Shown: positions 48,166 through 56,505 of the stretch, piece after piece
Layout of the letters: every line of letters begins with the position of its first letter
How positions within the stretch are numbered: the stretch's first letter is position 1
DNA from: Collinsella phocaeensis
GTDB lineage: Bacteria > Actinomycetota > Coriobacteriia > Coriobacteriales > Coriobacteriaceae
Reading direction: 5' to 3'
DNA: 64,000 nt
Assembly: GCF_900119895.1 (NCBI RefSeq)
Contig: NZ_FQLR01000004.1
Coordinates: 744,001 to 808,000 of the forward strand
Notes under the pieces: model-generated
The model's database searches: none
What the model was told of the DNA's origin: nothing
What the model saw: only the letters and a program-made list of their open reading frames with translations
Made by a program: the position numbers and the translations under genes

Positions 48166-48202
48166 GCGCGGGCGGACCGCCGATATGACGATCCGCCCGC
48201 GC
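48166..48202 (-). terminator. hairpin behind pucG
   Basis: GCGCGGGCGGA pairs with TCCGCCCGCGC over a 15-nt loop, 30 nt past the pucG stop on the leftward strand. No T-run follows. Confidence 0.4.
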
Positions 48203-48231
48203 GCCTCAGGGTCCCGCTGTCCTCGAATCCG

Positions 48232-49479
48232 CTATGCGGCGTACACCGCCTCGGCGGCGGCTGCTCCGGCGGCTATGTCCACCTGCGCCCCTGCGTCGAG
48301 CAGCGCCGAACCCAGGGCGAGCAGGCATGTCATAACGCAGTCTTTGCGGGCATTGGAGCCCATGATGCCCACGCGCCAGATTTTGCCCTGGAGCGGGCCG
48401 AAAGAGCTTGCGATCTCGACGGCGTAGTTTTCGAGCAGGGACGCTCGTACGGAATCGGTGACTCCGTCGGGGATCACGATGCCGACGACGTCGTTCATGC
48501 GCGTTGCCTGGTCACCGTAGAGCTCGAGGCCCATGCCGGAGACGCCGGCGGCCATGGCGGCGCCGTTCAGGCGATGGCGCTCGACGGCCTCGTCGATGCC
48601 CTCCTCGCAGATAAGGCGGAGCGTCTCGTGTGCGGCGTAAAGCATATGGGTGGCTTCGGTGTGGTGGTTGATGCGGCGCGGCCCCCAATAGTTCACAAGC
48701 TGGGGGAAGTCGAAGTAGTTGGAGCGGATGCGCTGCTCGGCGGGCAGCAGGTCGGCGGGGGAGTCGGCGATGCCCTCCTCGACCGACTCGCGCGCCTTCA
48801 TGGCTTCGAACGCCGCCGGCGAGACGACGATGGGGGACATGCCCGCGGGCCCGCCCATGCATTTCTGCATGCCGGCGGTGGCGATATCGATGCCCCATTC
48901 CGCGCAGCGCAAATCGTTTCCCACGAAGGAGGCGGTGGCATCGGTCATGAGGAAAGCGCCTGCGGCATGGCAGATGTCCCCCAGACCCTCGAGCGGCTGC
49001 AGCATGGTGGTCGAGGTGTCTCCAGCGACGGTGCATACGAGCTTGGGCCGCGTCTCGTCGATGGCGGCGGCGATTTCTTCGATGGTGAAAACATGGCCCC
49101 AGTCCTTGGCGATCGTGGTCACTTCGCCGCCCACGCGCGTGGCGATCTCGGCCAACAGCAATCCGAAACGGCCTGCGGAGCATACAAGGACCTTGTCGCC
49201 CGGGGTGATGATGGACACGAGGGCGCACTCGATCGCGGCGCGCGAGGAGCCGTCGACCATGAGGGCTTCATAACCAGGCGCCTTGAAGCAGTAGCGCAGC
49301 ATGTCCTGCACTTCGTTCATGATTCTGAGCATATAGGGGTCGAACTGACCGACCGTGGGGGCCGCCATGGCGGAAAGGATGCGCGGATCAACCGTGGTGG
49401 GTCCCGGAGCCATGAGCAGGCGGTGGGGCGGATTGATGCGCTGTATGCTTCGTACGTTGGAGGTTGCGGTCTGATTCAT
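48232..49479 (-). CDS. pucG: (S)-ureidoglycine-glyoxylate aminotransferase (PucG) type class V aminotransferase
   Basis: A 415-residue PLP enzyme of the serine-pyruvate/alanine-glyoxylate group. It has LLMAPGPTTVDPRIL at the N-terminus, DGSSRAAIECAL, TDATASFVGN (cofactor Asp) and the Schiff-base Lys in GMQKCMGGPAG. In this context it is likely PucG, which moves the amino group of ureidoglycine to glyoxylate, giving oxalurate and glycine. Plain serine-glyoxylate transamination cannot be excluded by sequence. GGGAG precedes the ATG at 49479. The insertion sequence lies behind it. Confidence 0.85.
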   Translation of the reverse strand: MNQTATSNVRSIQRINPPHRLLMAPGPTTVDPRILSAMAAPTVGQFDPYMLRIMNEVQDMLRYCFKAPGYEALMVDGSSRAAIECALVSIITPGDKVLVCSAGRFGLLLAEIATRVGGEVTTIAKDWGHVFTIEEIAAAIDETRPKLVCTVAGDTSTTMLQPLEGLGDICHAAGAFLMTDATASFVGNDLRCAEWGIDIATAGMQKCMGGPAGMSPIVVSPAAFEAMKARESVEEGIADSPADLLPAEQRIRSNYFDFPQLVNYWGPRRINHHTEATHMLYAAHETLRLICEEGIDEAVERHRLNGAAMAAGVSGMGLELYGDQATRMNDVVGIVIPDGVTDSVRASLLENYAVEIASSFGPLQGKIWRVGIMGSNARKDCVMTCLLALGSALLDAGAQVDIAAGAAAAEAVYAA

Positions 49480-49580
49480 AGTCGGTCTCCCAGATTTAGG
49501 CATGTACTGACAAAAGCCTATCCCAACGAATGGTGCCGCATGGGATAAGAATAGATGCGAAATGCTGTCACAACAAGTAA

Positions 49581-49609
49581 TTGACATCACTATTCCGTCG
49601 AGTTATATG
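49581..49609 (+). promoter_or_regulatory. sigma-70-type promoter for the adenosyltransferase gene
   Basis: A perfect -35 TTGACA (49581-49586), exactly 17 nt, then TATATG (49604-49609). It would give a leader of about 170 nt before the GTG at 49788. Confidence 0.6.
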
Positions 49610-49741
49610 CGCAGCTGTTTCCAGGGGGGGGTTCGTGCGACATGCCTCGATAACCGAAGATGGCGTTGACATGGCTTGCGCGGATTCCGTCATCGAGATG
49701 TCCGGTGAGGCCTTATGTTCAAATCGGGTATGCTCTCAGCG

Positions 49742-49764
49742 GGGATGACGCTTCGGCTCATCCC
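49742..49764 (+). promoter_or_regulatory. leader hairpin ahead of the adenosyltransferase gene
   Basis: GGGATGA pairs with TCATCCC over 9 nt; an outer GTATG/CATAC may lengthen it. The hairpin ends 10 nt before AAGGAG and could influence translation. Confidence 0.3.
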
Positions 49765-49787
49765 ATACGCTTGGAAGGAGACCCGCC

Positions 49788-50426
49788 GTGCCGTCCAGCC
49801 AAACATCCGCATTGCCGGAAAACGATGCGATCCGTCCTCTCGGGGAGTCCGCGGAAGCCCCTTGCGCCCGGGCTCGATTCCGCACCGCTTCGGGGGAGCC
49901 CCTTGACGAGAAGCCCGCGCACATGACGCACCTGCTGGGCACGGCGCTGGTGAGCAAAGCGCATCCCCGCATCGTGCTGCGGGGCAAGTCGGACAGCCTT
50001 CAGGCCCAGATGCTGCTGGCGCGGCTCGCTGCGCTGGATGCCGGCGACGAGCGGACTTCGGAGGCGCTCGGGGAGCTCATCGCCTATGCGCGCGCCCTCA
50101 TGGCCGCTGAGGTCGCCGATTCCGTCCCCGTGGAGCTCACCATGCTGGGCATGGATGCCGACCGTATCCACGAGGCGTCGCACGATCCCAAGCGCTGGAT
50201 AGGGGTGGGGCACCTGCTGCCCGATGTGCGTATGGGCGCGGTCGCTTTGCACGTCAACGCGCTGCGGTGTGTGGCGCGCGAGGCCGAGCTCGCCTGCGTC
50301 GCGGCGTATGAGCGCGATGACGGATCGTGTGCGCGTCCCGATATGGTACAGGGCTACAACCTGTTGAGCAGCGCGTTGTACGTGCTCGAGCTGCTCGCCG
50401 CAGCGCGCTTCGAGCACCTGGGGTAA
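49788..50426 (+). CDS. eutT: EutT-like cobalamin adenosyltransferase
   Basis: A 212-residue protein that follows the EutT pattern: KPAHMTHLLGTALVSKAHPR, RGKSDSLQAQMLLA, the LTMLGMDADRIHEASHDPKR stretch, then HLLPDVRMGAVALHVNALR and a C-terminal YNLLSSALYVLELL helix. EutT adenylates cob(I)alamin to coenzyme B12. The Cys-rich metal motif that precedes THL in enterobacterial EutT (CC-x-x-C) is absent here. The start is GTG at 49788 with AAGGAG 8 nt upstream. No ethanolamine genes are near, but a cobalamin riboswitch follows directly. Family assignment is from motif memory. Confidence 0.7.
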   Translation: MPSSQTSALPENDAIRPLGESAEAPCARARFRTASGEPLDEKPAHMTHLLGTALVSKAHPRIVLRGKSDSLQAQMLLARLAALDAGDERTSEALGELIAYARALMAAEVADSVPVELTMLGMDADRIHEASHDPKRWIGVGHLLPDVRMGAVALHVNALRCVAREAELACVAAYERDDGSCARPDMVQGYNLLSSALYVLELLAAARFEHLG

Positions 50427-50732
50427 TATAGGCGGATGCGGAGGCGCCTCCGTGCCCCGCTTGTGCCGGGCGCGCACGCGCCGCCGTACACAATGCATGT
50501 TGGCCCGACAGATGGTGCGGAGACGCACGGGGACGCCGCACGTGGCGTCGTCCTTGGGGGAATCGGGGTGCAAGGCCCCGGCTATACCAGTAACCGTGAT
50601 TCCAGCGCACGGGAGCGCGAACTGCAGATCGGACAGCTCGCCCGCGCGGTAAAGGATGAGCCGGATCGCCTCTCTGTCTGAGATACGCCCGCGTGGCCGG
50701 GCGGGGCCCTGGAGAGAAAGGGTTTTCTAACC
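50427..50732 (+). other. intergenic region with the cobalamin riboswitch
   Basis: The 306 nt between the adenosyltransferase gene and the first DUF4430 gene consist mainly of the riboswitch and its expression platform. No gene is seen. Confidence 0.6.
50500..50690 (+). promoter_or_regulatory. cobalamin riboswitch
   Basis: The conserved core is recognisable: GGGGGAA, then GGTGCAAGGCC, GGCT and ACCAGTAACCGTGA, which match the GGGAA / GGTG-AA-CC / GCTG / CGCAACTGT pattern of the cobalamin aptamer. At the 3' side GATGAGCCGGATCGCC corresponds to the AGCCAGGA-ACC-GCC box. P1 can form from GACAGA (50507-50512) and TCTGTC (50673-50678), closing an aptamer of about 170 nt. A GCCCG/CGGGC hairpin (about 50687-50702) before the ribosome-binding site may be the switch. 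It should repress the DUF4430 genes when adenosyl- or other cobalamin is abundant. Confidence 0.8.
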
Positions 50733-53573
50733 ATGTCCAGACCTATACGGCCTGCGCTTCGCTCCGCCGGTTCCTGGCGGCGCTCGCTCGCCGCGGCACT
50801 CATCGCCGCACTGCTCGTGTGCCAGGTGCCCACGCCGGCCCTTGCGGAGATGGCCGATGCGGCCGCATCGTCCGCAGCGGCGGCGCAGCAGCAGGAGTCC
50901 GTCGTCGATGCCGCGGCATCCGGCGCCGGGCAAGACGCTGCAGCCGAAACGACGGAGGGCACCGCTGGCGATGCGGCCTCCGAAGCCGGAGGCGCCGCCG
51001 ACCCTGCGACCGAATCGGTAGGGGATGGTGCGCTCGGCAGCGATTCCGCCGACACCGATACCTCCCAGGACGGCACGGATGCCGCCGAGGATCCGGCGGC
51101 GGCCGACGCCGTCGACGACGGGGGCGCCCCGTCCGCATCCGATGAGACCGCGGCCGAAGCTGGCGACCGGGACCGGGCCGTCACCGTCTCGGTCGCCGTG
51201 GTGGGCCCGGGCGCGGACGGCGTGACCGCGCGCTGGGCCGGCGCCGAAGCGCTGACGCTCGATGCCGGCTCCACCGCAGCCGATGCCTCCGAGGCGCTCT
51301 TCGAGCAGGCGGGCCTTGCGGCCGATACGGGCGTCGGCGCGTACGGCTGGTTCCTCAATTCCATCACCTCGCCCTACACGGGCGAGCAGCTGGGCTGGGA
51401 TGGGGCCACGGGCCGCTACTGGCAGCTCTTCGTCGACGGCAAGCCGTCCGAGACGGGCGCCGGCGGCATCGAACTTGCCGACGGCATGGCCGTCACCTGG
51501 GCGTACTCGGCGTTCGGTGACGGCGTGCCCGAGGTGGATGCCCTCGAGGTCTCCGTCTCCGTGATCGGTCCCGACGCGAACGGCGCCGACGTGCGGTGGG
51601 CCGACGCCGCGCTGAAACTCGATGCCGGCTCCACCGCGGCCGACGCCTCCGAGGCGCTCTTCGCGCAGGCGGGCCTTGCGGCCGATGCCGGCATCGGATC
51701 GTACGGCTGGTATCTCAACTCAATCACCTCGCCCTATACCGGCGAGGCGCTGGGCTGGGACCAGCCGACCGGGCGCTACTGGCAGCTCTTCGTCAACGGG
51801 GAGCCGTCGGATACGGGTGCCGGCGGCGTGGTTCTTTCGGCGGGTGACACCGTCTGCTGGGCGTACTCCGCGTTCGGTGACGGCGTGCCCGAGACGTCTC
51901 CCGTCGTGCCCGACCCGGATGCGGAGCGGCCCGACTGGGAGAGCGCCTGGCCGGGATACGGCAGCTCCGTGCCCGAGGGTGCCGGCCTGCCCACCGGCGC
52001 GGTTTCCGAGTCCTGGGTTTCCCAGATGAAAGATCCTTCAGACTGGGCGACGAACGTCTCCGACCCGATCGTCGCGGGCGGCCGCGTCTTCGTGGCGGTC
52101 GGTTCCGAGCTGCGCCAGCTCGACCCCGCGACGGGCGAGGTGCTGCGCCGCGGCGCGCTTGCCGCCCCCATCGACTCGATCGCGCGCATGGTCTATACCG
52201 ATGGCGTCGTGGTGGTGCCGCTTTCGGGCGGCCGCCTGCAGGCGCTCACGGCCGATGCGCTCACCACCGTCTGGGTGACGCCCACTCTCGCTGCCGGCGT
52301 GGCCGGCGCGCAGCAATCCTTGAGCTCGCTCACCGTGGGTGACGGCTGCGTCTACTTTGGCACCGCCGACGCCGACTGGTCGACCACCTACGGCGGCTAT
52401 CTCGTGTGCGTCGACACCTCGACGGGCAAGGTGCTCTGGACGCAGCAGAACAAGGAGGCGGGATACTACTGGGCCGGCGCGGTCCGCGTCGGCGGCTTCC
52501 TCGCGATCGGTGACGACACGGGCGTCGTCCGCGTGCTTGACGCTGCGACCGGCACCGCCGTGTCCTCGCTGTCCGTGGGCGCCCGCGTGCGCTCGACGCT
52601 TGTTGCCGGCGCGGACGGCTCCACGGTCTACGCCGTCACCTACGACGGCGTGCTCCACCGTCTGGCGGTCGGCCAGGACGGCGCGATCGCCCAGACGGGC
52701 AGCGTCAAGTTCGCCAAGAGCTCCGTGGGCACCCCGACGCTCGTGGGCGGCAAGCTCTACGTGGGCGGTCAGTCCGAGGAGTACGTGCAGGTGAACAAAT
52801 ACACCAAGGCGTATCTCGGCGTGATGGCCGTGATCGATGCGGAGACGCTGTCCGTCGAGCGCGCGGTCTCCACCGTGGACGGCGCTCCGCTGATGGGCGA
52901 CAAGAGCTCGGCCGACGTGATGGGCGCACCGGTCGTCGCGACCCGTGATGGCGAGACCTACATCTACTTCACGGCTAACTGCAAGCCGGGCGGCGTGTAC
53001 CGCTACCGCGTGGGCGCCGCGTCGGCCGAGCTGGTCTACACCCCGTCCGAGGCGAATCAGAACTTCTGCATGGCCTCCATCGTCGTGGGCGACGACGGCT
53101 CGCTGTACTACGTCAACGATTCCGGCGCTCTGTTCGCGCTCGCGGGCGACGGCGTCCTCGTGCCCGAGACCCCGGAGACCCCTGAGACCCCTGAGACCCC
53201 GGAGGCGCCCGAGGTCCCGGAGACGCCTGAGGCTCCGGAGACCCCGTCGACGCCGCCTGCCGGCGAGAATCACGACGGCGGCAAGCACCAGGCCGGCGGC
53301 GCGGTCCCTGCGGGCAAGAAGCCCGTCGCCGCGCAGGCCGCGGGCAAGTCCGGCGAGACGGAGAGGGATGTTGGTGAGGAGAAGGGCGTGTCCGCAGATG
53401 AGGTGTCTGAGGACGCCTCCGGTACCCGCAAGGTGTCGGCCGCCGGCGTCGCGGTGGAGGGCTCCGTCGCTGCGTCCGGCATGAACCCGCTGGCAGTGGC
53501 CGGTGTCGTCGCGGGCGTCGCTGGCCTCGTGCTCGTCGGTGCGTACATGGCGATCGTGAGGAAGCGTGGCTAG
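50733..53573 (+). CDS. secreted, membrane-anchored protein with two DUF4430 domains and a PQQ-like propeller
   Basis: A 946-residue surface protein. In order: signal peptide (1 to about 38, cut after ALA), an Ala/Asp/Glu-rich spacer, two nearly identical DUF4430 domains (about 150-266 and 271-386, each with GRYWQLFV and WAYSAFGDGVPE), a beta-propeller of PQQ-like repeats (about 438-805), a Pro-Glu-Thr repeat region (about 810-840) and a C-terminal membrane helix with IVRKRG tail. DUF4430 is related to the C-terminal domain of transcobalamin. With the riboswitch upstream, a role in cobalamin binding at the surface is likely but unproven. The ligand of the propeller is unknown. Confidence 0.85.
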   Translation: MSRPIRPALRSAGSWRRSLAAALIAALLVCQVPTPALAEMADAAASSAAAAQQQESVVDAAASGAGQDAAAETTEGTAGDAASEAGGAADPATESVGDGALGSDSADTDTSQDGTDAAEDPAAADAVDDGGAPSASDETAAEAGDRDRAVTVSVAVVGPGADGVTARWAGAEALTLDAGSTAADASEALFEQAGLAADTGVGAYGWFLNSITSPYTGEQLGWDGATGRYWQLFVDGKPSETGAGGIELADGMAVTWAYSAFGDGVPEVDALEVSVSVIGPDANGADVRWADAALKLDAGSTAADASEALFAQAGLAADAGIGSYGWYLNSITSPYTGEALGWDQPTGRYWQLFVNGEPSDTGAGGVVLSAGDTVCWAYSAFGDGVPETSPVVPDPDAERPDWESAWPGYGSSVPEGAGLPTGAVSESWVSQMKDPSDWATNVSDPIVAGGRVFVAVGSELRQLDPATGEVLRRGALAAPIDSIARMVYTDGVVVVPLSGGRLQALTADALTTVWVTPTLAAGVAGAQQSLSSLTVGDGCVYFGTADADWSTTYGGYLVCVDTSTGKVLWTQQNKEAGYYWAGAVRVGGFLAIGDDTGVVRVLDAATGTAVSSLSVGARVRSTLVAGADGSTVYAVTYDGVLHRLAVGQDGAIAQTGSVKFAKSSVGTPTLVGGKLYVGGQSEEYVQVNKYTKAYLGVMAVIDAETLSVERAVSTVDGAPLMGDKSSADVMGAPVVATRDGETYIYFTANCKPGGVYRYRVGAASAELVYTPSEANQNFCMASIVVGDDGSLYYVNDSGALFALAGDGVLVPETPETPETPETPEAPEVPETPEAPETPSTPPAGENHDGGKHQAGGAVPAGKKPVAAQAAGKSGETERDVGEEKGVSADEVSEDASGTRKVSAAGVAVEGSVAASGMNPLAVAGVVAGVAGLVLVGAYMAIVRKRG

Positions 53574-53574
53574 C

Positions 53575-54615
53575 ATGGCAGACGATATGGCAAGAGTTCC
53601 CGGTCGGCCGACGCCGGAAGGCGGCTCGCCGTCCGATACGCACCCGGAGCCCCGCCCCGTGCCGAACGGGTCCTTTGAGGCCCCCGCCGCGGGCGGGTCT
53701 CCTGCCGACGCCCCCGGTGCGGACGTCTCGGCGACCGACCGCGGGTCGTCGGCGCCATCCCCCGAAGACGCCCCCCGCGTCCCGTCCGTCCGGTTTCCCG
53801 GAACGGATGAGGGCGATGCGGGCACGGGCGCGCTCGAGGTTCCCGAAGCGCCTGCCGTTCGCCGTGCGCCCGCCGCGCTCGCCGGCGCGCTGGCGCTGGG
53901 CTGCGTCATCCTCATCGCCGTCTCCCTCGGCTTTGTGCGCCCCGCTGCGGACGGCAGCTGGTCGCTCGCGTGGGTCTTCGGTGCCTCCGGGTCCTCGTCG
54001 GTCGTCGAGATGGGCTCTGCGGAGGGCTCGACCGAGGACGCGGCCGCCGATGGCGCGGCAGACGGCGGGCAGGCAGACGGCGGGCAGGCCGAGCAGGACG
54101 CCGCCGCGCAGACCGGCGGCGCCAAGGGCGACGCCTCCTCGGATGGAGCATCTGCCGAAACCTCCGCATCCGGCACGGGCGCGGACTCGTCGGGATCGGG
54201 CGGGTCGTCGTCCGGTTCGAAGGGCGGGGGCTCTACCTCGCATGCGGGTTCGGCCGGCGGTACCTCGTCGAGCGGTGGCAACGCCTCCGCGCCCGCCCCG
54301 GATCCCGACACGGTGACCGTCACGGTGTCGGTGGATTCCTCGGCGGCGGACGGCTCGGTGTCGGGCGGCGGCACGTTCACCTTCGAGCGCGGGGCGACGG
54401 CCTACGACGCGCTGCTCGCCTGCGGCCTCACGGTGGGCGCCGAGAACTCGCCCATGGGCATCTACGTGTACTCCATCGGCGGCCTCGCCGAGAAGCAGTT
54501 CGGAGGCGGCAGCGGCTGGAACTATGCGGTCAACGGCTCCACGCCGGGCTTTTCCTGCGGGGCCTACGAGCTGTCCGACGGCGATGCCGTCAGGTGGTTC
54601 TACGTGACGGGCTGA
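53575..54615 (+). CDS. membrane-anchored DUF4430 protein
   Basis: A 346-residue protein with a ~98-residue Pro/Ala-rich N-terminal part, one membrane helix (about 100-120), a long Ser/Gly/Asp/Ala-rich linker and a C-terminal DUF4430 domain (about 246-346, with GGGSGWNYAVNG and LSDGDAVRWFYVTG). The order implies a type II orientation with the domain outside. It starts 1 nt after the preceding gene; a GTG at 53566 is the alternative start (GAGGA lies between the two usual spacings). It shares the riboswitch-led transcript and would be a second cobalamin-binding surface protein. Confidence 0.8.
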   Translation: MADDMARVPGRPTPEGGSPSDTHPEPRPVPNGSFEAPAAGGSPADAPGADVSATDRGSSAPSPEDAPRVPSVRFPGTDEGDAGTGALEVPEAPAVRRAPAALAGALALGCVILIAVSLGFVRPAADGSWSLAWVFGASGSSSVVEMGSAEGSTEDAAADGAADGGQADGGQAEQDAAAQTGGAKGDASSDGASAETSASGTGADSSGSGGSSSGSKGGGSTSHAGSAGGTSSSGGNASAPAPDPDTVTVTVSVDSSAADGSVSGGGTFTFERGATAYDALLACGLTVGAENSPMGIYVYSIGGLAEKQFGGGSGWNYAVNGSTPGFSCGAYELSDGDAVRWFYVTG

Positions 54616-54955
54616 TCTGTCGGTCAGCGGTCTATGCCGCAGGTGCCATGACGTTCAAACGGGGGCGCGCGGGGAACATGGTCCCCGCGCGCCCTTCTTC
54701 ATGGTGCTGGCGCTCTGAAGGAGGCGCTTCCCCTTCGGGGATGTCGGGCTGTCTGCGGCGCGGGCGGGGCGTGCCGTAGCTGCGGTTTCGACGCGCTGCC
54801 GCGTCTATGCTCATCACCCGTTGCGCACCGGGTGCCGCGATTCCGTTTCCCGCTTGATGCCGGTTTGCGTACCCTGCGCGCTCGGCCGACTAGAGCCCCG
54901 TGTTACGGGTATGCTTCGTCTAACTGTTGTAAAGCAAGTAGGAGATGATGCATCC
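54616..54955. other. intergenic region after the DUF4430 genes
   Basis: 340 nt that hold the terminator at 54663-54700 and, at the right, the AGGAG ribosome-binding site of the FMN reductase gene. The rest shows no gene and no recognised motif. Confidence 0.5.
54663..54700 (+). terminator. intrinsic terminator of the DUF4430 operon
   Basis: A perfect 13-bp stem (GGGCGCGCGGGGA and complement) with a 6-nt loop, followed by TTCTTC. Confidence 0.75.
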
Positions 54956-55475
54956 ATGTCGAACATCAAGATCGTCGCGATCGTCGGTTCGCTGCGCGAG
55001 GGTTCGTTCAACCGCGTTCTCGCCGCGGCCGCCGCGTCATCGTTGCCCGCTGCCGCCGAGATGGAGTTCCTCGATTACGGGGACGTGCCCTTCATGAACC
55101 AGGACATCGAGTTTCCCGCTCCCGATCCGGTCACGCGCGTCCGTAGGGCGGTCGAGGAGGCCGATGCGGTCTGGATCTTCACGCCGGAGTACAACTACGG
55201 CCTGCCCGCACCGCTCAAGAACGTGCTCGATTGGTTGAGCAGGCCGCTTGCGGCGGGCGACTACGCCACCCCGCGCCCGCTTACGGGCAAGCCGGTCGCC
55301 ATCGCGGGCGCCGGCGGGCGCAACGCCGCCGCGGGCGCCCGCAAGGCCGCGTCCGACCTGCTCACCTACTTGGGTGCCCGTCTCGTCGGCGGGGAGGGGG
55401 AGGGTGTACGAGCCCGATGCGGAGGACCTGCGCCGCATCGGGGCGCAGGGCGAGGCGCTCATCGCCGCGCTCTGA
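54956..55475 (+). pseudogene. NAD(P)H-dependent FMN reductase with a frameshift
   Basis: It has the flavodoxin-like FMN reductase motifs VGSLREGSFNR (phosphate loop) and TPEYNYGLPAPLKNVLDWLSR. The frame is lost near 55391-55407 in the purine run GGGGAGGGGGAGGG. In the next frame the family-like end RVYEPDAEDLRRIGAQGEAL and a stop at 55475 follow. Removing one G restores a 172-residue protein of normal size. A sequencing or assembly error is as likely as a real mutation. AGGAG lies 11 nt before the ATG. Confidence 0.75.
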
Positions 55476-55547
55476 TAGGATACGGTACCGATCGCATGCG
55501 CGGGCGGGCCTGCAAGGGCCGTCCGCGCCCTCTGAAAGGACCTCTGC

Positions 55548-56429
55548 ATGCTCGCTATCGGCTGCCATCTTTCCACCACCAAGGGCTACCGGGCCATGGG
55601 GGAGGCCGCGCTCTCCATCGGTGCGACGACCTTCGCCTTCTTCACGCGCAACCCGCGCGGCGGCAGCGCCAAGCCGCTCGACCCCGCGGACGTCTCGGCG
55701 CTCGCGCGCCTGCTGGACGAGAACGGCTTCGCGCGCCTGATCGCCCACGCCCCGTACACCTACAACCTGTGCTCGGCCAAGGAGGACGCCCGGGCGTTCG
55801 CCCTCGAGGCGATGGCCGACGACCTGCGCCGCCTCGAGATGCTGCCCGGCCACTACTACAACTTCCACCCCGGCTCGCACGTCAAGCAGGGCGCTGAGCG
55901 GGGGATCGAGCTCATCGTCGACGGCTTGTGCCAAGTCATGGCGCCCGGGCAGCGCACGGTCGTCCTGCTCGAGACCATGGCGGGCAAGGGCACGGAGGTG
56001 GGCTGCAGTTTCGAGGAGATCGCCGCGATCATCTCCGGGGTGGCAGAGCGCGCTCCCGAGCTCGCGCGCAACCTGGGCGTCTGCCTCGACACCTGCCACG
56101 TGAGCGATGCGGGTTACGATATCATCCACGACCTCGACGGGGTCCTTGCGGAGTTCGATCGCGTCGTGGGCCTCGACCGCCTGCGCGCCGTGCACATCAA
56201 CGACTCGAAGAACCCGTGCGGGGCGCATAAGGATCGCCATGAGGTCATCGGGGCGGGGTACCTGGGGTCGTCGGAGCTCGGCGGCGGTGAGGACGTGCTC
56301 GCGCGCATCGTGCGCCATCCCGCCCTGCGGGATCTGCCGTTCATTCTGGAGACGCCGCACGACGACCTCGTGGGCTACGCGGGCGAGATCGCGTACCTGC
56401 GCGGCCTGGCCGAGCGGAAGGATGCGTAG
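55548..56429 (+). CDS. nfo: deoxyribonuclease IV (endonuclease IV)
   Basis: A 293-residue AP endonuclease. Metal-site motifs: NFHPGSH, the Glu in [29 protein letters not shown] and [12 protein letters not shown]. It cuts at abasic sites in base-excision repair. AAAGGA precedes the ATG by 7 nt. The LOG-family gene follows 76 nt downstream on the same strand. Confidence 0.93.
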   Translation: MLAIGCHLSTTKGYRAMGEAALSIGATTFAFFTRNPRGGSAKPLDPADVSALARLLDENGFARLIAHAPYTYNLCSAKEDARAFALEAMADDLRRLEMLPGHYYNFHPGSHVKQGAERGIELIVDGLCQVMAPGQRTVVLLETMAGKGTEVGCSFEEIAAIISGVAERAPELARNLGVCLDTCHVSDAGYDIIHDLDGVLAEFDRVVGLDRLRAVHINDSKNPCGAHKDRHEVIGAGYLGSSELGGGEDVLARIVRHPALRDLPFILETPHDDLVGYAGEIAYLRGLAERKDA

Positions 56430-56505
56430 GGGCCGGCGGGGCCGCGGCGCACGGATGCGGATGCCGTCCGACATGAGGCGGCGCGCAGGATGGGAGCGAT
56501 AGGCG

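Larger units (their letters stand above)
49480..49787. other. divergent region between pucG and the adenosyltransferase gene
   Basis: 308 nt with an A+T-rich part (49540-49610) that must carry the pucG promoter on the leftward strand and carries a good rightward promoter (next entry). Downstream, a hairpin (49742-49764) lies in the leader just ahead of the ribosome-binding site of the next gene. No gene is seen. Confidence 0.5.

Noticed and set aside
49660-49787. Second promoter (TTGACA near 49673) ahead of the adenosyltransferase gene
   Set aside because: No acceptable -10 element stands 16-18 nt downstream of it, unlike the promoter at 49581-49609.
53161-53250. Short tandem DNA repeat (Pro-Glu-Thr codons)
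   Set aside because: It is the coding sequence of a wall-spanning stalk in the DUF4430 protein, not an independent repeat element.
52038-54380. 780-residue leftward open frame opposite the DUF4430 genes
   Set aside because: Composition is a mirror of the Ala/Gly-rich surface proteins and no domain is present; the rightward genes have a riboswitch, signal peptide and terminator.
54750-54955. Possible tRNA in the gap after the DUF4430 genes
   Set aside because: No cloverleaf with a TTCGA/TTCAA T-loop and acceptor pairing can be drawn.
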